Shown: piece by piece, positions 6,706-15,422 of the stretch | How the letters are laid out: every line of letters begins with the position of its first letter | Numbering within the stretch: the stretch's first letter is position 1 | DNA from: a virus | Length of the DNA: 50,493 bases | Direction: 5' to 3' (one strand) | IMG/VR virus record: IMGVR_UViG_3300031251_000028 | Coordinates: 1-50,493 of that record | Program-made: the position numbers and the translations under genes | The notes under the pieces: generated by a model | Databases searched by the model: none | What the model was told of the DNA's origin: nothing | The model's input: only the letters and a program-made list of their open reading frames with translations

Positions 6706-7139
6706 ACGGATTGGAAGACAAGGCACGGTTCAACACGGTGCTGGTGTGGCTGGCAAAGCGCATGATGGCGCCCGGTGGTCTGCCTAAGAAGATCGACGCT
6801 GATCTGCAGGACGATTACTTCGAGGCCTTGCGAGCCTTCCCCATCCAGAAAATCGAGTGGGGCGCAAAACATCTGTTCGCAACCGAGAAGTGGTTTCCCA
6901 TGCCCTGCGAGATAAAGGCAGCCGCTATACTGGCACCGTCAAGCGTCATGCCGGCAATAGCCGAACAGCCGCGGCCGATGATCGAGGAGTTCACCGAAGA
7001 GCAGGTCAGAGACGCCCGGCAGAAGCTGGATAATCTCATCGCCGGTTTCGATGATTGGGGGGAGGTTCCAAAATCACCGGCAACGCTTCGATGCGTTAAT
7101 TCGTCGAGGACAGGCGATAAAGTCTCCGAAATGTCTTGA
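6702..7139 (+). CDS. Hypothetical, possible helicase-loader-like protein
   Basis: 145 residues, starting inside the stop of the initiator gene. The first ~75 residues are helical with a pattern (LPKKIDADLQDDYFEALRAFP...WGAKHLFATEKWFPMPCEI) reminiscent of the small N-terminal domain of phage helicase loaders such as SPP1 G39P. I infer the role mainly from its place directly after the initiator. No Walker motif is present, so it is not a DnaC-type loader. Confidence 0.5.
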   Translation: MNGLEDKARFNTVLVWLAKRMMAPGGLPKKIDADLQDDYFEALRAFPIQKIEWGAKHLFATEKWFPMPCEIKAAAILAPSSVMPAIAEQPRPMIEEFTEEQVRDARQKLDNLIAGFDDWGEVPKSPATLRCVNSSRTGDKVSEMS

Positions 7140-7164
7140 CTTGTTAAAAATTGCTGAATAAAAT
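7136..7164 (+). promoter_or_regulatory. Sigma-70-type promoter upstream of terminase small subunit
   Basis: TTGACT (7136-7141) and TAAAAT (7159-7164) are separated by 17 bp. The -35 overlaps the stop codon of the preceding gene. The predicted start of transcription (~7171) is only a few bases before ATG 7175, so the first message would be nearly leaderless. It is a candidate entry point for packaging and late genes. Confidence 0.5.
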
Positions 7165-7174
7165 CTATGGCGTT

Positions 7175-7927
7175 ATGACAACCAAAAAGCCAGTTATCAC
7201 GAAAAAGTCAGCAGCCGCTAAGACCTCCGGAAAGGTCAAGGCGGCTGTTTCTGTAAAAGCGCCCAAGAAGGTGGATAAAAAACCCGCACCAGCCAAAGCC
7301 GTGCTACCCAAGAAGGCCGAACCCAGGAAGGCGAGGGCGAAGGTAGCCACAAAGAATCCGAAAGCGTCCACAGGGCTAAATGAGAAGCCGGGAATGAAAA
7401 TCAACTGTACGTTGCCTGGTGCTGATCTTCTTGAACAGGGGAAGAGCGTTGAGGAGGTTATGGCGGCGCTGGAGAAGGAGAAGCAAAAGCATCCCGGTGG
7501 CAGACCTGCAAAGTTTGACAAGCCCGAAGAGATGCAAGCGGTAATTGATGATTATTTTGAATCGTGCTTTCAGATCGTCGAGATCAAAAAAGGTGAAGGC
7601 GAAAATCAGATTATCGAGACTAAACGAATTCAAATTGAGCCTTACACGGTCGCAGGGCTTGCACTGGCGTTGGGAATGACCACCCAAGCTCTACGGGATT
7701 ACGAAAAAAAGGATGAGTTTCTTTGCCTTATAAAAGAGGCCAAGCAGAAAGTAGAGGTATTTGCAGAATCACGTCTATTTGGTTGCAATTCGACCGGTGC
7801 TATTTTCTGGCTTAAAAACCATGCCGGCTATGTTGACAAACAGGACGTGAACCACGGCGGCAACATCACTGTGACCGAGATCCGCCGCACCATCGTGAAG
7901 CCTGGAGCCGGTAATGGCAATCCTTGA
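7175..7927 (+). CDS. Terminase small subunit with a histone-H1-like N-terminal tail
   Basis: 250 residues from ATG 7175; a TTG at 7151 lies within the promoter. From the KHPGGRPAKF motif onward it matches the gp3-type small terminase of P22-like phages: TVAGLALALGMTTQALRDYE forms the HTH, and the C-terminal FGCNSTGAIFWLKNHAGYVDK motif is typical. The first ~75 residues are almost entirely Lys, Ala, Pro, Val and Thr (repeats such as KKPAPAK), like a bacterial histone-H1-like tail. This would add sequence-independent DNA binding. The gene overlaps the large subunit by 14 nt. Confidence 0.85.
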   Translation: MTTKKPVITKKSAAAKTSGKVKAAVSVKAPKKVDKKPAPAKAVLPKKAEPRKARAKVATKNPKASTGLNEKPGMKINCTLPGADLLEQGKSVEEVMAALEKEKQKHPGGRPAKFDKPEEMQAVIDDYFESCFQIVEIKKGEGENQIIETKRIQIEPYTVAGLALALGMTTQALRDYEKKDEFLCLIKEAKQKVEVFAESRLFGCNSTGAIFWLKNHAGYVDKQDVNHGGNITVTEIRRTIVKPGAGNGNP

Positions 7928-9275
7928 CATTCCAACAGCAGAAGTATTTCTTCCCCTGCTGGAGCCGTCACGTTACAAGGGCGCATGTGGCGGTCGAGGT
8001 AGTGGTAAGAGTCATTTCTTTGCTGGCAAACTGATCGAGGATTGCATAGCTGAACCAGGAGACAATAAGGGCGAGGGTATGCGCTCCGTCTGCATCCGTG
8101 AAGTCCAGAAAGACCTTGCCCAATCGTCAAAACTGCTGATTGAAACAAAATTGAAAGACTTCAGGATCGGTGAGCCTGACGGGTTTAGGGTCTTCCGTGA
8201 TGTGATTGAGACCCCTGGCGACGGCCTGATGATCTTCAAGGGGATGAACGACTACAACAGCGATTCCATCAAGTCCCTCGAAGGTTTTAAACGGGCCTGG
8301 TGGGAAGAAGCCCAAGCCTCAACGCTGCACTCCCTCAATCTGCTCCGCCCGACTTTCCGCGCTTCTGGTTCCGAACTCTGGTTTTCGTGGAACCCCCGCC
8401 GTAAAACTGATCCCGTTGACATAATGCTTCGCGGCAAGGAATTGCCTACAGATTCCATCGTGGTCACAGCCAACTGGCGCGACAACCCTTGGCTAACAAA
8501 AGAATTGCAGCAAGAGCGCCTTGATTGCCTCCGCACTCAGCCGGACCAGTATGACCATATCTGGGAAGGCGGGTATGTTTCGGTTATCGACGGCGCCTAC
8601 TTTGCAAAACCTCTGGCCGTCGCCCGGCAGGAAAGGCGTATCGGGCACGTCGCACCCGACCCTCTGCTGACTCTACGGATCATCTGCGACATCGGCGGAA
8701 CGGGGGCGAGGGCCGACGCCTTTACCATGTGGATTGCTCAGTTTGTCGGACGGGAGATCCGTTTCATCGACTACTACGAGGCGGTAGGCCAGCCGTTCGC
8801 AACGCATCTGGAGTGGCTTAGAGGGCGAAAGTATGCTCCGTGCCGGGCACAGGTATGGCTTCCCCATGACGGCGACTCCCAGGACAAGGTTTTCGACGTT
8901 TCCTATGCCTCTGCGTTCCGAGATGCTAGCTACGAGGTCACTGTAGTCCCGAACCAGGGCAAGGGAGCGGCAACGGCCCGGATCGAGGCAGCGCGGCGAT
9001 TGTTTCCGTCCATGTGGTTCAATGCTCCGGAAGATGCCGACCATGAGACGACGCCGACCTGCCAAGCTGGGCTCGACGCTTTGGGTTGGTATCACGAAAA
9101 GAAGGATGAGTACCGCAACATCGGACTTGGACCGGAGCATGATTGGTCAAGTCATGGCGCCGACTCCTTCGGTCTGACCTGCGTGATCTACGAGAAGCCA
9201 GCAGCGGGAGAGGATAAATCCGCCAACTGGCGTAGCAAGAGTAACGTTTCCCGCGGCTCCTGGAGGTCAAAATGA
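7914..9275 (+). CDS. Terminase large subunit (packaging ATPase and nuclease)
   Basis: 453 residues. Walker A is GGRGSGKS at 26-33; the Walker B/catalytic Glu region is RAWWEEAQ at ~127-134. The nuclease domain shows the expected acidic residues in CDIGGTG (~259), PHDGD (~317) and HGADSFG (~415). Length and motifs fit the PBSX/P22-like terminase family. It partners with the preceding small subunit and docks on the portal encoded 2 kb downstream. Confidence 0.93.
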   Translation: MAILDIPTAEVFLPLLEPSRYKGACGGRGSGKSHFFAGKLIEDCIAEPGDNKGEGMRSVCIREVQKDLAQSSKLLIETKLKDFRIGEPDGFRVFRDVIETPGDGLMIFKGMNDYNSDSIKSLEGFKRAWWEEAQASTLHSLNLLRPTFRASGSELWFSWNPRRKTDPVDIMLRGKELPTDSIVVTANWRDNPWLTKELQQERLDCLRTQPDQYDHIWEGGYVSVIDGAYFAKPLAVARQERRIGHVAPDPLLTLRIICDIGGTGARADAFTMWIAQFVGREIRFIDYYEAVGQPFATHLEWLRGRKYAPCRAQVWLPHDGDSQDKVFDVSYASAFRDASYEVTVVPNQGKGAATARIEAARRLFPSMWFNAPEDADHETTPTCQAGLDALGWYHEKKDEYRNIGLGPEHDWSSHGADSFGLTCVIYEKPAAGEDKSANWRSKSNVSRGSWRSK

Positions 9276-9481
9276 TCTGGCTCATGGCGATCATCACCGG
9301 TCTCAGTCTGGGAGCAGCGGCCAGGATGCTGGTAGACCGTCGCCGGCAGCTGGCCGGGCTGGCGGTGATCAGGAGCGAAATGGAGGCGAAATGTTTAACG
9401 CCAGTAAAAAGGTCTCCAGATTCACGGCAAAACACTTTCAGTAATTCACCGAGAGTAAAAAAAGGAGGGCAAAGGAAATGA
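9272..9481 (+). CDS. Small membrane protein
   Basis: 69 residues. The N-terminal hydrophobic segment (residues 2-20) is a likely transmembrane or signal-anchor helix followed by a basic stretch. Start and stop overlap neighbouring genes (ATGA). The function is unknown; a membrane protein between terminase and portal genes could also belong to lysis or exclusion. Confidence 0.5.
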   Translation: MIWLMAIITGLSLGAAARMLVDRRRQLAGLAVIRSEMEAKCLTPVKRSPDSRQNTFSNSPRVKKGGQRK

Positions 9482-9762
9482 CCGGAGATCAGTTCGAGAA
9501 GGACACGGCCAAAGAGGTTGACGATCTGCATATCAAGCTCGGTGACGGCTGGGTAGTAGAGAAGGTCAAGCGGTGTTTTGTCTATCGCAAAGGTACGCTA
9601 ATGGACGGCCGGCCCGCGGTCAAGGATATCAGGGATAAGGTCTACACCGTGGCGGATGACGGCAGTTTCCATAATCTGCATCCGAAGCTGGGCAAGGCTG
9701 CCAAGAAGGCCATGAAGCGGCAGCGTGTCGCGGGAAGGAAGGCGGCGAATGGCGCACATTAA
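9478..9762 (+). CDS. Hypothetical protein
   Basis: 94 residues, AAAGGAGGG ribosome site, ATG overlapping the previous stop. It is highly charged with a Lys/Arg/Ala-rich C-terminal third (KAAKKAMKRQRVAGRKAANG), suggesting nucleic-acid binding. No recognised family. Confidence 0.5.
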   Translation: MTGDQFEKDTAKEVDDLHIKLGDGWVVEKVKRCFVYRKGTLMDGRPAVKDIRDKVYTVADDGSFHNLHPKLGKAAKKAMKRQRVAGRKAANGAH

Positions 9763-10330
9763 TTTCCTCGGTGGTCTCAAGCGTGAACTCCATCACGTCA
9801 AGAAGATCGACGGCAACGGGCATGAAGAGTACGAGCCTGCCATGTTCCTGTTCCGGGACGAACTCAAGGGCCGGTCGTTCTGCGTGCCGCTCTCCTGCCT
9901 GTGGAAGTACCTGGACCCGAAGGACAACAAGGATATGCGGACCATGGACTCCATGGAGTTTGATAAACTGGCCGGGAAGATCTATAACCAGCGCCAATTT
10001 ATGCGGGGCGTCCGGTCGGCAACGGCGCTGCAATTGGCCGACGATGCCGCTGCGGTGATCCTGGCCGAGCAGATGAACGAGAACAGCGGCGTCATGCTCT
10101 GCACCGCGTACAGCCTGGTCAAGTGCTGCCAGATTCTCGATATGACCGTAGGGGCCCAGGCTCTTGCCCAACTGCTCATGTTCATCCAGGACGGGCTGGA
10201 AGACCTGAAGAACATGCCGGAGCATGAGCGCGAGAACTCGGTTGAGCATGGCGAGGCGACCATCTCGGTCAACGGGCAGAAGTTCCACAAGGCGATCACG
10301 ATGAGTGAGAGCGATTTGGTGGTAGATTGA
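9749..10330 (+). CDS. Hypothetical phage protein
   Basis: 193 residues from ATG 9749, preceded by GGAAGGAAGG and overlapping the previous gene by 14 nt. The N-terminal half is mixed alpha/beta, and the C-terminal half is helical with two cysteines. Similar unnamed proteins occur beside terminase and portal genes in phages with N4-gp56 capsids, as far as I recall. The function is unknown. Confidence 0.6.
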   Translation: MAHINFLGGLKRELHHVKKIDGNGHEEYEPAMFLFRDELKGRSFCVPLSCLWKYLDPKDNKDMRTMDSMEFDKLAGKIYNQRQFMRGVRSATALQLADDAAAVILAEQMNENSGVMLCTAYSLVKCCQILDMTVGAQALAQLLMFIQDGLEDLKNMPEHERENSVEHGEATISVNGQKFHKAITMSESDLVVD

Positions 10331-10629
10331 ACTTTCTCCGCCTCAAATTCGCCGATGAGAACGGTCTGCTCAAACAGATCGAGAAGGTCAAGAGCGAACT
10401 AGAAGAGGTAGAGCGAGCCTATCTGGAAGAGCCGGACATCTACCGGGTAGCGGAAGAACTCGGCGACCTGGCGCAGGCTGCCGTTACCGGTCTCTGGATC
10501 ATAGAGCGGACCCACGGCATCAACCCGCACATGGTCGTCAACCGCAACAACAGGAAGAACGAAGAGCGCGGATATCTGGTGCAGAAACCGTTAGACTTTA
10601 GTCACACAAAACAGATGGAGTCTAGTTAA
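10327..10629 (+). CDS. MazG-like nucleotide pyrophosphohydrolase
   Basis: 100 residues with a TTG start that overlaps the previous TGA. Residues 14-60 carry the MazG/HisE-like pattern: a Glu-rich helix (IEKVKSELEEVERAYLE), then AEELGDLAQAA. This provides the acidic metal-binding residues for cleaving NTPs or (p)ppGpp-like nucleotides. A single-domain MazG is common in phages and may adjust nucleotide pools. The assignment rests on this motif alone. Confidence 0.65.
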   Translation: MNFLRLKFADENGLLKQIEKVKSELEEVERAYLEEPDIYRVAEELGDLAQAAVTGLWIIERTHGINPHMVVNRNNRKNEERGYLVQKPLDFSHTKQMESS

Positions 10630-10811
10630 TGACCGGTTCAACATCCACATTGCGAGTTATTGAGCGCCAGACAAAACCGATAGACTTCAAAAAAATCATT
10701 GACATTCTCTGCGGGGAGAATATCATTGACCGTAATTTCACCGGAGCACTGCACATTGATTTCAATCGTGGGGGCATAGCGGCGTGTAAGAAGATTGAGA
10801 CGTTGAAGTAG
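10629..10811 (+). CDS. Small hypothetical protein
   Basis: 60 residues; ATG overlaps the preceding TAA (TAATG). Mixed composition with no motif I recognise. It lies immediately upstream of the tRNA gene, with its stop 5 nt before it. Confidence 0.45.
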   Translation: MTGSTSTLRVIERQTKPIDFKKIIDILCGENIIDRNFTGALHIDFNRGGIAACKKIETLK

Positions 10812-10815
10812 TTTT

Positions 10816-10891
10816 GGCAGGGTGGAGCAGTTGGTAGCTCGCAAGGTTCATACCCTTGAGGTCGTCGGTTCAAGTCCGACCCCTGTTCCCA
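10816..10891 (+). tRNA. tRNA-Met (CAT), initiator-like
   Basis: A complete cloverleaf: acceptor GGCAGGG/CCCTGTT, D-stem GAGC/GCTC, anticodon stem CAAGG/CCTTG with loop TTCATAC, T-stem GTCGG/CCGAC, discriminator C and encoded CCA. The D-arm closely follows bacterial initiator tRNA and has A11:U24, an initiator mark. The acceptor end, however, is G1.U72 rather than a C1xA72 mismatch, and only two of the three anticodon-stem G:C pairs are present. It is therefore a hybrid between initiator and elongator features. tRNA-Ile(CAU) is less likely from the D-arm. Confidence 0.85.
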
Positions 10892-10945
10892 CAATCTAGC
10901 ATCACCGGTTGCCAAACCCGTTCCCGGTAGCACCGGCATAACGAG

Positions 10946-10986
10946 AGGCCCATCAGACGCATACAAGCGTTCGGTGGGCCTTTTTC
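10946..10986 (+). terminator. Rho-independent terminator downstream of the tRNA
   Basis: AGGCCCATC pairs with GGTGGGCCT, with an inner ACGC/GCGT extension, and is followed by TTTTTCTGTTT. It sits 18 nt before the next ATG (11004) inside the late operon. No room remains for a new promoter before the portal genes. Confidence 0.75.
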
Positions 10987-11003
10987 TGTTTCAGGGGTCA
11001 GAC

Positions 11004-11222
11004 ATGCTCAGAAACACCGACATCCAGCCAGGCTATTACGTCGTCCATCAAGGCGGCGGGTCCGTTGAAGAGGTAATCGAGGGCGTCATCGCCCAGGTCC
11101 GCACACTCTCCCAGACCTACGACATGGACTTCATCTCGAACATCACCTGGAAGGGCGACGACGGCACCCAGAAGAACATGTACCACGCCACTCAAACCGT
11201 AGTGCTGCACAAAAAGGACTGA
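11004..11222 (+). CDS. Small hypothetical protein upstream of portal
   Basis: 72 residues from ATG 11004; a GTG at 10974 lies inside the terminator stem and is unlikely. Sequence is beta-rich with an even charge mix. The ribosome site (GGGGTC) is weak. Unknown function; probably co-expressed with the portal gene that starts 2 nt after its stop. Confidence 0.5.
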   Translation: MLRNTDIQPGYYVVHQGGGSVEEVIEGVIAQVRTLSQTYDMDFISNITWKGDDGTQKNMYHATQTVVLHKKD

Positions 11223-11223
11223 A

Positions 11224-13518
11224 ATGGCCCTGGTCATCGAAGGACAAGGCAAGACGACGCAGGTCGGCATTCCGTACGAGGCGCGGAAGGGTAAGGATGA
11301 CGTGCCCGCACTCAAGGACGCCACGCCTGAACAGGTCGATAAGCTGGACTCCGATAAATACCAGGAACGGTTCAAGGACCTGCTGCGCTACCGCCGGCAA
11401 GCCCGCATTGCCCATGCTTCAAACCGGGAGCAGATGGCAATCGACGAAGACTACTACGACGGCATCCAACTGGACGCCGAAGACCTGGCCGTTCTGGACG
11501 AGCGCGGCCAGCCCGCCAACTACTTCAACGTCACCAAAAACACGCTCAACTACCTCCTGGGGGTCGAGAAGGCTTCCCGGATCGACTACTCCATCAAACC
11601 GCGCAAGAAGATGGACGCCTCGGGCGCCAAGGCCAAGAACAAGGTCATCAAGTACGTCGAGGACGTAAACCACGGGGAGTATGCCCGGTCTGCCGCGTTT
11701 GCCGATGCCGTCAAGGCCGGGGTAGGGTGGCTGGAAGAGGGTGTAAGGTCCGACGAGGACGAAGAGCCCCTGTACTGCCGGCATGAAGACTGGCGCAACA
11801 TGTGGTTCGACAACCTTGGCCGTGAGCCGGATATGTCGGACTGGCGCTATGTCCTGCGCGAGAAGTGGGTTGACCTGGATGTGGCGACCAACATGTTCCC
11901 GGAACGTAAAGAAGTTCTGGAGGTTCTTGCCAGCGGTGTCAACAGTCTCTATCCCTACCTGCCGGATGATGTGGTTATCCAGGACAACGCCAGCGAGTTC
12001 GACGTTGAGGCGGATTTCGATGCTCTCCTGGGTGGCGCCTATGATGGCCTTCGCGAGCGGATCAAGCTCTGTGAAATGTGGTACCGCGTTCCCCAGCAGG
12101 TCAGGATTATCCAGATGCGCGGCGACGATACCCCCTACGGAGCCCTGCACGGTTCAATCTTCCGACCTGAGGATGAGGCGCACCGGTATCTGGTCCAGGG
12201 GCGCTATGCCACGCTGTACGACGCCAAGAAGATGGTCGTCAGGTGCGCCATGTGGGCTGGGGCGACCTATCTGCAGGACGTGCTCACCCCCTACAACCAC
12301 AACCGTTTCCCGTTCATCCCGATCTTCTGCTACCGGTTCAAGCGCGACGGCATGCCCTACGGGGTTATCCGCGATATCCGGTCTCCTCAGGACGATCTCA
12401 ACAAGCGCCGCAACAAGTCCCTGTTCATGCTGACCGCCTCCAAGGTGATCATGGAAGACGGCGCCGTGAACAACCCGGCAGCCTTCCTTGATGAGTTCAA
12501 CCGTCCCGACTGTCTGGCCATCGTCAACAAGGGCGCCATGTCCAGCGGGGCAATCAAGATCATCGACAACATGGTGCTCTCCAAAGAGCACTTGGAAATG
12601 GCCCGCGACTCCGAGCGGTTCATCCACAACATTACCGGCGTTCAGGCAGAGATGCAGGGGCAGAGCCAGCGCGACCTTTCCGGCAAGGCCATCAATGCCC
12701 TGCACAACCAGGGCAGCATGACGGCCGGGCCCATCTTCGACAATTACTACTACGCCTTCCAACTTGCCGGTGAGATCCGGCTGTCGAACATCGAGCAGTA
12801 CTACGACCAGCAGAAGGAATTCCGCATTACCGGCGACCAGCGAGTTGACGAGTTCATGGAGATCAACAAGCGGAATCCGGAGACCGGGGAGATCGAGAAC
12901 TCCATCCTTCGGTCGAAGGCTGATTTCATCGTAGGCAAGCAGGATTACCGCGAGACCATGCGGATTGCCGCCCGTGACATGATGAGCGAGATGATCACCA
13001 AGATGCCTCCGGAAGTCGGTTTGAAACTCCTGGATATGGTTGTGGACCTCTACGACGACCTGAACGGCAAGGATGAGATCGTCGCTCGTATCCGCCAGAT
13101 CAATGGTCAGTCCGCCCCTGACGACGAAATGAGCCCGGAAGAGAAAGCGGCCAAGCAGCAAGCCATGCAGGCCAAACAGGCGGAAATGGCAAAGGTCAAG
13201 GGCATCCAGGACGAAATGTTGCAACTGACCATGCGCGAGAAGGAAGCTACCATCGCCGTTAAGGAAGCGGACGCCCAGGCGAAGCAGACCAAGGCTCTGC
13301 TCAACTCCATGGAAGCCTCGTTGAAGCGCGTCACGCAGTTCATCAAGGCGCTGGAGTCCGCCGGCATGGTCAGTTTAGCACCTGAATTGGTAGGAGCGGC
13401 TGACACCATCATCGAAGAGGCCGACGTGATCGGTGACGACCATCTGCCGAAGGTCGGTCAGAAACAACCACAAGTCATGCCACAACAAATTTCAGGACAG
13501 GGAGGATTACCGCAATGA
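11224..13518 (+). CDS. Portal protein (P22 type)
   Basis: 764 residues. Features of the P22-like portal family are seen: the N-terminal region with REQMAIDEDYYDGIQLD and NYFNVTKNTLNYLLGVEK, a central MPYGVIRDIRSPQDDLNKRRNK, then QGQSQRDLSGKAINALHNQG. The C-terminal tail is a long Lys/Glu/Ala/Met-rich coiled coil (~640-720). It forms the dodecameric ring at the packaging vertex and docks the terminase. The stop overlaps the next ATG. Confidence 0.9.
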   Translation: MALVIEGQGKTTQVGIPYEARKGKDDVPALKDATPEQVDKLDSDKYQERFKDLLRYRRQARIAHASNREQMAIDEDYYDGIQLDAEDLAVLDERGQPANYFNVTKNTLNYLLGVEKASRIDYSIKPRKKMDASGAKAKNKVIKYVEDVNHGEYARSAAFADAVKAGVGWLEEGVRSDEDEEPLYCRHEDWRNMWFDNLGREPDMSDWRYVLREKWVDLDVATNMFPERKEVLEVLASGVNSLYPYLPDDVVIQDNASEFDVEADFDALLGGAYDGLRERIKLCEMWYRVPQQVRIIQMRGDDTPYGALHGSIFRPEDEAHRYLVQGRYATLYDAKKMVVRCAMWAGATYLQDVLTPYNHNRFPFIPIFCYRFKRDGMPYGVIRDIRSPQDDLNKRRNKSLFMLTASKVIMEDGAVNNPAAFLDEFNRPDCLAIVNKGAMSSGAIKIIDNMVLSKEHLEMARDSERFIHNITGVQAEMQGQSQRDLSGKAINALHNQGSMTAGPIFDNYYYAFQLAGEIRLSNIEQYYDQQKEFRITGDQRVDEFMEINKRNPETGEIENSILRSKADFIVGKQDYRETMRIAARDMMSEMITKMPPEVGLKLLDMVVDLYDDLNGKDEIVARIRQINGQSAPDDEMSPEEKAAKQQAMQAKQAEMAKVKGIQDEMLQLTMREKEATIAVKEADAQAKQTKALLNSMEASLKRVTQFIKALESAGMVSLAPELVGAADTIIEEADVIGDDHLPKVGQKQPQVMPQQISGQGGLPQ

Positions 13519-14018
13519 GTGAAGAGCAAAACAACCAGGCAGGGGTAGGGGCATCGGAAGAGGAGATCATCAAGGCCATTGAAGTCTGCGACGACGTTGA
13601 GGCACTTAAAGTCTATCTGCACCCGAGCGCTGCCGTAATGGATGCCGTTGCCAAGCGTTTGGCTGATCTGGAAGAGCCAATCACCGAGACGGCTGTTGGT
13701 GTCCCTCTTCAAAATGGGAATGTTTCCGCGACCGAAGCTGCTGCTGGCTATCCTGCTGCACCGGAAGCCCCGGCAGAAGCTACGCCTGTTGCAGAAACAG
13801 CAGCCACGACGGCGGATACATCGGTTGTCGATATCAACCACGAAGAAGAACCCGAGGAGTTTGCCGACGAAGACCTCAATCCTCCTGTAACAGAAGCTCG
13901 TTCCATGACACAGGCCGAGCGCGACCTTGCTATTCTGGCCGAGGCCCAGGAGATCAGGCAGAACCCGGAACGGTTCAAAGCTGCCCGTGCGATTGCGGGC
14001 GTCCACATCATAGGGTAA
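13515..14018 (+). CDS. Acidic hypothetical protein (possible assembly factor)
   Basis: 167 residues, acidic and rich in Ala, Glu and Thr, with a low-complexity centre (residues ~75-115). It starts inside the portal stop codon with GGGAGG upstream. The position between portal and scaffold-like genes and the composition suggest an assembly or scaffold-associated protein. No family recognised. Confidence 0.5.
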   Translation: MSEEQNNQAGVGASEEEIIKAIEVCDDVEALKVYLHPSAAVMDAVAKRLADLEEPITETAVGVPLQNGNVSATEAAAGYPAAPEAPAEATPVAETAATTADTSVVDINHEEEPEEFADEDLNPPVTEARSMTQAERDLAILAEAQEIRQNPERFKAARAIAGVHIIG

Positions 14019-14028
14019 GGGGGCCGTC

Positions 14029-14280
14029 ATGGCGCGAGTCGTAGGGGAGAAGAGACGGAAACGGAAAGGCACGGCGGCCAATGGTCCAGTTGAATGCTGC
14101 GACCACGATTGGGAATGCGAAGAAGACCTTCGCGCCGTTGCCAGGGCGAAAGCGGTTCATGCCGACCCCGAACGGCTTGCAAAGGTCCAGAAGCTGGCCA
14201 AGAGCAAGCTCGAAGAGAGCGAAAAGCGCCGTGAAGAGGCCCAGGCCATGATCGACCTCGGCGAAGGAAAAAACATCTAA
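14029..14280 (+). CDS. Small charged hypothetical protein
   Basis: 83 residues. Basic N-terminus (VGEKRRKRKG), a short Cys/Trp stretch CCDHDWEC, then a Lys/Glu-rich helix predicted as coiled coil. GGGGGCC lies before the ATG. Probably structural or assembly related by position. Confidence 0.5.
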   Translation: MARVVGEKRRKRKGTAANGPVECCDHDWECEEDLRAVARAKAVHADPERLAKVQKLAKSKLEESEKRREEAQAMIDLGEGKNI

Positions 14281-14294
14281 GGAGGGTGTAAAGG

Positions 14295-15422
14295 ATGAAG
14301 AGAGGAATTCTCAAATTTCTGGCAGTTGCAATGCTCTTTGACAACGCAGAAGGCGGCGGGGGAGGCGGTGTAATTGTCCGTCCCGACAACATTTCCGAAG
14401 ACGAGTGGGAAGGACTTTCTCAGGAGGAGCGCGAAGGCGTGCTCATGACCGGAGAAGGGGAACAGGGACACCTTGCCGACGATGGGGAAGATTCTGGTGA
14501 GGAATTCTCGGAAGAGGAACTTGCCGCCATCGCTGCGGTGGATACCGAAGATGCCGAGAAGAACAAAGCTATCAAGGATGCCACCGAGCAGGCAGCGGGG
14601 GCAACCGAAACGCCGGCAGAGGGAGACGCAGGGGCGGCATCCGGCACGGAAGAACAGCCGGGCACTGCATCAACCCCTGAAGAACTTCCGACCGACGAAG
14701 ACCTGCTGGCCTGGCGCCCTGTCGTATCAGATTCCGAAGTACCTCTCTCCAACGAGGTGCCGGAAGAACTGCAGGAAAAGCTCGATGCTCTGGATACACA
14801 ACTGGACGAGGCCGAGAAGTGGTTCGACGCCGGGGAGAAAGCCGACGGTACGCCGTTCACACGGTCAGACCTGAACAAGCTCAACCGGGAGATCGCCAAA
14901 GAGCGCGATTCCGTAAACCGCGAGGTGATTCAGTTCCAGTTTCAGCAGCGCGACGTAGCCAAAGAAGACCTGTCCTGGAAAAAGAGCCAGTCGGCATTTA
15001 TCGCGGCCCGTCCCGAGTACAAGGAGATGGAGGCGGACGGCAAGACCTTCACCGTCCGGTCGGAAGCTCTCTTCGGGGCGCTGTCGCAGCAGGTAAAGCG
15101 GTTGAACTCCGACCCGAAGAACGCCTCCAAGTCCGACATGCAAATCCTTGTTGAGGCGGATAGGGCAGTCAGACAGGCATTCAACCTGCCGCTGCCGGGT
15201 AAGAAGGCGGCAGCGGCTACGCCGGAAAAGCCCAAGGCTCCCGAGCCGAAACCGCCTGCCGGCCGTCCCGACATCAAAACCCTGGCCACTGTGCCGAAGT
15301 CTGCGGCCGAAGTGGCAGGCGACCCGTTTGCCGCTCTGGACCGCCTGACCGGGGAAGCCTACGAAAGAGCTCTTGAACGGCTTAGTCCGGAACAGCGGGC
15401 CGAGTACGAGAAGAGGGCGTAA
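14295..15422 (+). CDS. Scaffold-like acidic protein
   Basis: 375 residues, strongly acidic from ~50 to 150 (many Glu, Asp, Ala, Thr). A coiled-coil region follows (~155-225), and a Pro/Lys-rich linker with a helical C-terminus (LERLSPEQRAEYEKRA). Location directly before the capsid gene and this composition are typical of phage scaffolding proteins that fill the procapsid. The assignment is by position and composition; no sequence motif proves it. GGAGG precedes the ATG. Confidence 0.65.
   Translation: MKRGILKFLAVAMLFDNAEGGGGGGVIVRPDNISEDEWEGLSQEEREGVLMTGEGEQGHLADDGEDSGEEFSEEELAAIAAVDTEDAEKNKAIKDATEQAAGATETPAEGDAGAASGTEEQPGTASTPEELPTDEDLLAWRPVVSDSEVPLSNEVPEELQEKLDALDTQLDEAEKWFDAGEKADGTPFTRSDLNKLNREIAKERDSVNREVIQFQFQQRDVAKEDLSWKKSQSAFIAARPEYKEMEADGKTFTVRSEALFGALSQQVKRLNSDPKNASKSDMQILVEADRAVRQAFNLPLPGKKAAAATPEKPKAPEPKPPAGRPDIKTLATVPKSAAEVAGDPFAALDRLTGEAYERALERLSPEQRAEYEKRA

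Noticed and set aside
12154-13224. 356-codon minus-strand open frame opposite the portal gene
   Set aside because: Antisense to a clear portal protein, composition typical of a shadow frame, no ribosome site.
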